Part shown: positions 15,006 through 19,520 of the stretch, in pieces
Position numbering within the stretch: position 1 is the first letter of the stretch
How the letters are laid out: the number at the start of each line of letters is the position of its first letter
From: Opitutaceae bacterium
GTDB lineage: Bacteria > Verrucomicrobiota > Verrucomicrobiae > Opitutales > Opitutaceae
Direction of reading: 5' to 3'
Length of the DNA: 19,520 nucleotides
Assembly: GCA_031266495.1 (NCBI GenBank)
Contig: JAISAX010000547.1
Span: 1 to 19,520, forward strand
Notes under the pieces: model-generated
The model's database searches: none
The model's input: only the letters and a program-made list of their open reading frames with translations
What the model was told of the DNA's origin: nothing
Program-made: the position numbers and the translations under genes

Positions 15006-15140
15006 TTAAGAATTAAAAATTAAGAATTAAGAATGAGCGGCTTCGCCGTCGGGCTGGGGTTGCGCAGGTCGCAGATCATGAGTGGTTCGTGTGCATGGGT
15101 TCGTCTTCTTGATTCTTAATTTTTAATTTTTAATTCTTAA
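15006..15140. repeat. AT-rich 29-bp inverted repeat between secreted protein and symporter
   Basis: The left arm (15006-15034) and right arm (15112-15140) are inverted copies that match at 28 of 29 positions. Both are made of the words TTAAGAAT and TTAAAAAT in series. The 77-base spacer is GC-rich and begins with AGCGGCTTCGCCGTC, a word shared with the REP-like clusters. The AT-rich series continues to about 15150 and includes the stop codon of the secreted protein. The word TTAAGAATTAAAAATT also occurs upstream of nrdG. Confidence 0.9.
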
Positions 15141-15143
15141 TTC

Positions 15144-18100
15144 TTAATTTCCCCGCGTCAGCGGGGACAGTGTGCCGGGGAGGCTGAGCGGGGGGGTTTC
15201 GGTGGCGGGCTGGCCCGGGCGTTCGAGGCGTAGTCGAAAACGTATGTCGCGGGTGAGCGGGATGTCGGTCTGGCTGAGTTCGTAGGGGTAGCGGCTGACT
15301 TGCGCCGGAGCGACGCTGCCATCGTCGGGGAGGAGCGTGACTTTGCCGCCGTCGGGGCGACCGGAGAGGGCGACGTAGAGGGAATCGGCACCGTAGGGTG
15401 AGCGGATGCGGAAGGCGCGACCCTCGCCCCACGCGGTGTCGGACGGCGCTATCCTGACGGGCCGGGCTTCGAGGGGCGGAAGCGCGGGCCAGACATCTTC
15501 GGGACGGGCGTCGAAGGAAAGGACGGCCCAGCCGCCTCGTTCGAACGGGATGGTGTAACGTCCGTCGGCGCCGGCGGCGAGCGGCGTGCCGGCGGAGTCC
15601 GCGCCGGCACGGAGCCTGGGAGTAGTTCCGGGAATGATACCGGTGCGGGCCGCGTCGATGCTGACGCGGGCGGTGGCGGGTCCGCGGGCCTGGTTGAGGA
15701 GGATGAGGTGGAATTTGTCGCGTCCGCGGGCACCGAGGTGGTCAACCTTCGGGGTATCGACAGAAAAACTACGACGGTCCAGCCAGGGCCAGCAGGAGTC
15801 GTCGTCGAGGACGCGTCCGGGCTGGCCGCCATGGATGCGGTTGGAGAACCAGACGTAGCCTTGTTGCTTGACATAGGGGAAGCGGATGGCGCCCCGGGCG
15901 CGGGTCTCGATGTCGGTGAAGAGGTAATCGAGCGTCATGGCGAGATGCACGGGGACGTGGTGCCAGTAGAAAGAGGTGAGGTCGGGGCCTTTTTTCGGAT
16001 AATCGGGGTCGTGCATGAGAGCCATGAAGTCGGAGAGGTAGTAGCCGGGATAGCTGGCTCCGCGGCCGATGATGGAATTGCGCGCAAACACGCGCCAGTA
16101 ATCGTCGCCGGTGGCGGCGGAAAGGCGGAGGAGATTGGCGGCCCAGGAGGAGAGCTGGATGTTGCTCATCTGGTATGCGGCGTCGAGGTAGGTAATGGGT
16201 TGCTCCAGGCCGAGGCCGACGGGCGAGACGATCCAGGCGGGGACGGTTTTCGACGGGAGCGGGAGTGTCACCGGCGTCGCCCTGTCCGGGATTCCGGCGC
16301 CAGAGGGGGGGGGGAGGGGGGGGAAGCCCAGGCGGAAACGCGTGTCGCCGAGAAACCACACGTAGTAGGAACCGGAATGGCGTCCTGCGGGGAAGAGTAC
16401 GGTCGTGGCGTCCGGAGAGGGGGGAGGGGGGGGAGTGACCCATTGGCCGGCGACGGTTTGCCAGGCGGACTGGCGGGCGGCGTCGAGGTAGCGGGATTCG
16501 CGGGTGAGTTCGTAAAGATCGAGGAGATCCCACCACCAGAGGTAGAAGCTGACGTTGTAGAAGGGCTGGAGGCCGACGGGCGTTGTTGTATCGGATTTTT
16601 GGAGTCGGAGGAGCCAGGCGTCGGCGGCTTCGCGGACCCGGGCGAGGAGGGCGGGGGAGGGAGACTGGCGGTGGAGAGCGAGAAGGCCGGACCATTCGGG
16701 TTCCTGTCCGCGGGTGTTGTTGATAGGACGAAGGGGATGTCCGTCCGTAGTGGAAACATAGGTACGCAGCCAGGGGTTGAGGTGGGCGAGGAGCGCGTCG
16801 ATCCCTTGCCAGACGGCGGAGCCGTAGAAGGTGTTCCTGAAGTTGATTTGCGCGTCGCCGGGAGCGACGTAGGTGTTTCCCTCGTGAGTGAGGGCGAAGT
16901 GGGCGCCGGGGCGGCTGAGGAGAAATTCGAGAGCGGGAAGGGCGCGGGTTTTGTAGAGGGCGGGGTCGCGGGTGAGGAGGGCGGCGGAGAAATAGGCGAG
17001 GGGAGCGGCGTGGGAGACGGTGGCAGGGCTTTCGATGTTGGCAGGGCCTTTGAAGCGCGGGTCCCAGCCGGAGGCGCGTTCGTCGTTGATGAGGTCGATG
17101 ATAGCGAGGGACTGGCCGGCGAGAGAGGCGGTGAGCGGTTCCCTGTAGTCTGTCAAGCGATACACGCTGGTGTCGGACTCGCGCATGGCGTCGGTCCAGG
17201 GGCCGGGGGTGGAAATGATGTGCCAGGAGGCGCGGAGTGTCTGTCCGCGGGAGAGGCGCGAGCCGTCGCCGCCGAGAATGGGGGAGAATATCCAGGGGCG
17301 CGGTTCGCCGCCGGGTCCGGCGAGCGTGAAGCCGTGGGTGGCGTTGGTGCGGGTGGGCCAGGCGCGGGCAAGCGCGGCGGGGTCGGCAATGACGCCGGTT
17401 GTCACCGGTCCGGCGGGCGCGGCGAATTCGATCAGGGACAGGGGATGGGGTGTGAAGGTATTCAAGAGCAGGGCCGGTTCGGCGGGAATGCGCTGGTATT
17501 GGAACAGGGGGGGGAGCTGGACGGCGGTCAGGGTTTCGCGGTGAATCGCGGGGCCGGGGGCGAAGGCGAGGGAATACCAGGCGTCATCCGGGGCGGTGAA
17601 TGTGGTCTCGATGCGAAGGGTGTGCCCGGTCGGGGGCAGGGTCCAGCGGGCGGTGGCGACGGCGACGGGAGGGATGGCGGGGGTTGCGGGCGTCGGGTTG
17701 GCCCGATAGACGATCTCGATGGTGGAGGTGTTGATGGTCTTGAGGGAGACCGGGTAAAGCGGGGTGTTTTTGCCGGCGGTGAACGGGTCGCGGGTGTCGG
17801 AGGGGCGGCGGAGGCGGCGTCCGGCGATGTCCCATTCTGTCATGGCGCCGGAATTCCATGCGGGGAAATAAGCGGAGAAGGAGACAGGGGTTTTGGCCGC
17901 GGGGTGCGAGAGGAGGAGGAGGGGTTCGATGCCGGCTGCGAGCGCCGGAGTCGGGGAGGGGGAGGAGGGGGCGGGCGAGCCGGGGTTTGTAGTGGTGGTT
18001 GTAGGACGGAAAAAGATTTCGCGCCAGAGGCGGAGAGAACCGTCGGGGGCGCGGGCGGGGTGGAAGCGGATGGCGATGTCCTCATTGCGGAGTTCGGCGA

Positions 18101-18716
18101 GGGGCCGGGCGTCGGGGCGGGGAGGCGCGATGCCGGCCAGGGAGGCGTCGGGGGCGATGACTCGCGCGGGTTGCACGATGTTTTGCCGGAAACGGTCGAG
18201 GTGGGGACGAGGCCGGGTATTCGGGTCGAGGGTGGTGCTTGTGATGAGGATGGCTTCAAGGCGTCCGAAAAAGCGGGCGGTGTCGTCGATCTCCAGAATA
18301 TGGATACCGGTATCCAGTGTCACCGTCCCCACGTTTTCCCAATACCAGCCGCCGTGGCCGTGAGCGCCTGATTCGCGGGCGAGGGGGCGTTCATCGATTT
18401 TAAGGAGGAAGCGCCGGGCGCCGGGCTGGCGATTGGGGTAGTCGCGCGAGCGGGTCCAGATCCGGTAGTCGCCGGGGCGGGTGATGCGGAATCCGGCGAA
18501 GGCGACGCCGGCTATGTTGCCGGACTGGATATGGTCGTCCGTGCTCATCCATGGGCCGAGGGCCGTGAAGGTCTCGGGTTCAATGAGCAGGGTGTCGGTG
18601 GCGTCCGTGTTCTCCGCGGCGGCGGCGCACGGAGCGGCAGGGAGGAAGACGCTGGCGAGCAGTGTGAATGCCGCAAGGGCGGCGGCGGCAGGGCGCGAGA
18701 CCGGTGTGATGGTCAT
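15144..18716 (-). CDS. Large secreted protein, probable carbohydrate-active, function unknown
   Basis: A 1190-residue protein with a clear Sec signal peptide (hydrophobic 10-28, then CAAAA before E35). Residues about 42-165 look like a beta-sandwich carbohydrate-binding-like domain (TLLIEPETFTALGPW, GGWYWENVGTVTLDTGIHILEI). A Thr/Pro/Ser linker lies at about 238-262, a second beta-rich part follows to about 500, then a helical stretch (about 515-950) with repeated W/Y-rich segments reminiscent of alpha/alpha-toroid glycosidases or lyases, and a beta-rich C-terminus. No catalytic family can be named from sequence alone. Two Pro-rich loops near 761-766 and 798-803 are encoded by C tracts. The stop codon lies inside an AT-rich repeat. 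It follows the prepilin-like gene by 45 bases and precedes the symporter, so a cotranscribed glycan-use role is plausible. Confidence 0.8.
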   Translation of the reverse strand: MTITPVSRPAAAALAAFTLLASVFLPAAPCAAAAENTDATDTLLIEPETFTALGPWMSTDDHIQSGNIAGVAFAGFRITRPGDYRIWTRSRDYPNRQPGARRFLLKIDERPLARESGAHGHGGWYWENVGTVTLDTGIHILEIDDTARFFGRLEAILITSTTLDPNTRPRPHLDRFRQNIVQPARVIAPDASLAGIAPPRPDARPLAELRNEDIAIRFHPARAPDGSLRLWREIFFRPTTTTTNPGSPAPSSPSPTPALAAGIEPLLLLSHPAAKTPVSFSAYFPAWNSGAMTEWDIAGRRLRRPSDTRDPFTAGKNTPLYPVSLKTINTSTIEIVYRANPTPATPAIPPVAVATARWTLPPTGHTLRIETTFTAPDDAWYSLAFAPGPAIHRETLTAVQLPPLFQYQRIPAEPALLLNTFTPHPLSLIEFAAPAGPVTTGVIADPAALARAWPTRTNATHGFTLAGPGGEPRPWIFSPILGGDGSRLSRGQTLRASWHIISTPGPWTDAMRESDTSVYRLTDYREPLTASLAGQSLAIIDLINDERASGWDPRFKGPANIESPATVSHAAPLAYFSAALLTRDPALYKTRALPALEFLLSRPGAHFALTHEGNTYVAPGDAQINFRNTFYGSAVWQGIDALLAHLNPWLRTYVSTTDGHPLRPINNTRGQEPEWSGLLALHRQSPSPALLARVREAADAWLLRLQKSDTTTPVGLQPFYNVSFYLWWWDLLDLYELTRESRYLDAARQSAWQTVAGQWVTPPPPPSPDATTVLFPAGRHSGSYYVWFLGDTRFRLGFPPLPPPSGAGIPDRATPVTLPLPSKTVPAWIVSPVGLGLEQPITYLDAAYQMSNIQLSSWAANLLRLSAATGDDYWRVFARNSIIGRGASYPGYYLSDFMALMHDPDYPKKGPDLTSFYWHHVPVHLAMTLDYLFTDIETRARGAIRFPYVKQQGYVWFSNRIHGGQPGRVLDDDSCWPWLDRRSFSVDTPKVDHLGARGRDKFHLILLNQARGPATARVSIDAARTGIIPGTTPRLRAGADSAGTPLAAGADGRYTIPFERGGWAVLSFDARPEDVWPALPPLEARPVRIAPSDTAWGEGRAFRIRSPYGADSLYVALSGRPDGGKVTLLPDDGSVAPAQVSRYPYELSQTDIPLTRDIRFRLRLERPGQPATETPPLSLPGTLSPLTRGN
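16305..16323. repeat. G10-A-G8 tract in the secreted-protein gene
   Basis: Ten G, one A and eight G on the plus strand are read as proline codons (FPPLPPPSG) on the coding minus strand. A second tract of the same form, G6-A-G8, lies at 16419-16433 (VTPPPPPSP), and a G8 at 17507-17514. Confidence 0.9.
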
Positions 18717-18744
18717 GGGAAGGAAAGGAGCAGGGGAGAGTCGA

Positions 18745-18758
18745 GGGGGGGGGAGGGG
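18745..18758. repeat. G9-A-G4 tract between prepilin-like and secreted-protein genes
   Basis: Nine G, one A and four G lie in the 45-base gap, about 30-40 bases upstream of the secreted-protein start and just past the prepilin-like stop. Confidence 0.85.
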
Positions 18759-18761
18759 AAA

Positions 18762-19436
18762 TCAGGGGCTTACCGGGTAACCTGTCCAGAACCGGGTCCG
18801 GTTGTTCTGGACAAGGGTTGTGGTGAGGGTGATGGCGGCGACGTGTCCGTCAAAATACGCGACGTTCATTTTATCGTTGTGACGGGGATTGCAGGTGCTG
18901 CCTGGCTCGGGGTGGAGCGTGCTGCTGTTTTTCACGTCGCCGAACAGGATGGTTTGCGAACGGGCTTCGATGGTTTGCACGGCAATGCCGTTGACGCCCC
19001 GGTTGGGCAGGGAGGGGAAGAGCTGGTCGTTGATGCCGTAGCTGCGAATGGCCGTGAAGGGGGGAACGGTTTCGCGTCTGGCGGCCGGGCATTCAAAAAC
19101 CGTGCCGGCATGAGGGGCGCCAGGCAGGTCAGGTCCGTAGGGGGTTATGGAATCCGTCATGGGCGAATAGATACAGGGCCAGATGGCGTCATACCAGGTG
19201 TAAAAGAGAGGTGGCGTCATGCCTTTGTTGTCTTCCGCGTAGAGGTTTGCGCCGAGGGCGAGCTGGCGGAGATTGGAGAGACATTGCGCGGAGCGGGCCG
19301 ACTCGCGGACTTTGCCAACCGTCGGAATGATGATGGCCGCAAGGATGCCAATAATGGCTATGACGGTGAGCAGTTCAACCAGCGTGAAGGCCGCGGGACG
19401 CAGTTGTCGTGGATTGGCGAATACAAATGTTTTCAT
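18762..19436 (-). CDS. Prepilin-like protein with H-X9-DG motif
   Basis: A 224-residue type II secretion/type IV pilin-like protein. The N-terminus has a short basic leader, a prepilin-type cleavage site A16/F17, conserved Glu at +5 (E21) in AFTLVELLTVIAIIG, and a hydrophobic helix. The C-terminal half contains FECPAA and the H-X9-DG motif (H186, D196-G197; RHNDKMNVAYFDGHV), which defines a group of prepilin-like proteins expanded in Verrucomicrobiota, Lentisphaerae and Planctomycetes. The cleavage-position residue is Ala instead of Gly, which is common in this group. The frame extends to a TTG at 19448; the ATG at 19436 gives a normal leader. No pilus assembly genes are in view; it precedes the secreted protein by 45 bases and is probably cotranscribed with it. 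No Shine-Dalgarno sequence is present. Confidence 0.93.
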   Translation of the reverse strand: MKTFVFANPRQLRPAAFTLVELLTVIAIIGILAAIIIPTVGKVRESARSAQCLSNLRQLALGANLYAEDNKGMTPPLFYTWYDAIWPCIYSPMTDSITPYGPDLPGAPHAGTVFECPAARRETVPPFTAIRSYGINDQLFPSLPNRGVNGIAVQTIEARSQTILFGDVKNSSTLHPEPGSTCNPRHNDKMNVAYFDGHVAAITLTTTLVQNNRTRFWTGYPVSP

Positions 19437-19474
19437 ACGGGAATGCAAGGGAGGGTCTGGAATGACAGGGAGGC

Positions 19475-19513
19475 GTGTGTGTGGTGTGTGTGTGTGGGGG
19501 GGGGGGGGGGGGG
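19475..19513. repeat. (GT)n-G18 simple-sequence tract upstream of the prepilin-like gene
   Basis: A GT-dinucleotide stretch (about 19475-19495, one interruption) leads into eighteen G (19496-19513). It occupies most of the visible upstream region of the prepilin-like gene, beginning about 40 bases before its start codon. It is the same kind of composite as the C13-(AC)n tract after pckG, in reverse orientation. Confidence 0.9.
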
Positions 19514-19520
19514 TGGGCCA

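Noticed and set aside
15708..18371. An 887-codon open frame antisense to the secreted-protein gene
   Set aside because: Gly/Glu-rich shadow without motifs; the minus-strand frame has a signal peptide and domain-like structure.
15144..18716. Lipoprotein signal in the large secreted protein
   Set aside because: C30 is preceded by A-A-P, which does not fit a lipobox; an ordinary signal peptidase I site fits better.

Overview
The window looks like a high-GC member of the Verrucomicrobiota, most plausibly an Opitutaceae-type bacterium. This is an inference from gene content: a prepilin-like protein with an H-X9-DG motif, a GTP-type PEP carboxykinase, a carbohydrate-use style locus, many long G tracts, and dispersed palindromic repeats. 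No rRNA or tRNA gene was seen. Eleven of the thirteen gene starts have no recognisable Shine-Dalgarno sequence within about 20 nt of the chosen start codon.

Left part (1-3230): the start of a secreted protein runs off the left edge. Upstream of it on the same strand is a CreB-like OmpR-family response regulator. Divergent from that is pckG (PEP carboxykinase, GTP), which ends in a strong intrinsic terminator.

Anaerobic DNA-precursor module (3658-6912, minus strand): nrdD (class III ribonucleotide reductase) is followed by its activase nrdG. The two genes are separated by about 430 bp, and nrdG is bracketed by two clusters of REP-like palindromes whose stem bases covary.

Middle (7294-11296): a gamma-carbonic-anhydrase-like hexapeptide protein and rpmG (ribosomal protein L33) lie on the minus strand, with a terminator between them. 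Divergently, a small DUF4870-type membrane protein and a CcoI/FixI-type copper P-type ATPase form a probable two-gene unit. The divergent spacer holds a 10-bp inverted repeat and three helically phased half-sites.

Right part (11297-19520), an accessory region: a repeat-rich 450-bp spacer precedes a signal-peptide-less Asp-box (sialidase-fold) protein. It converges with a minus-strand set of three genes that reads, in transcription order, prepilin-like H-X9-DG protein, 1190-residue secreted protein of unknown function, and sodium:solute symporter. Together these look like a locus for recognising, degrading and importing a glycan or sugar acid, but no substrate can be read from the sequence. 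A near-perfect 29-bp AT-rich inverted repeat sits between the secreted protein and the symporter, and its flank contains the stop codon of the secreted protein.

The most notable signals are the covarying REP-like hairpins, the AT-rich inverted repeat that overlaps a stop codon, the G-tract motif G(n)-A-G(m) inside two reading frames, and the systematic lack of Shine-Dalgarno sequences.
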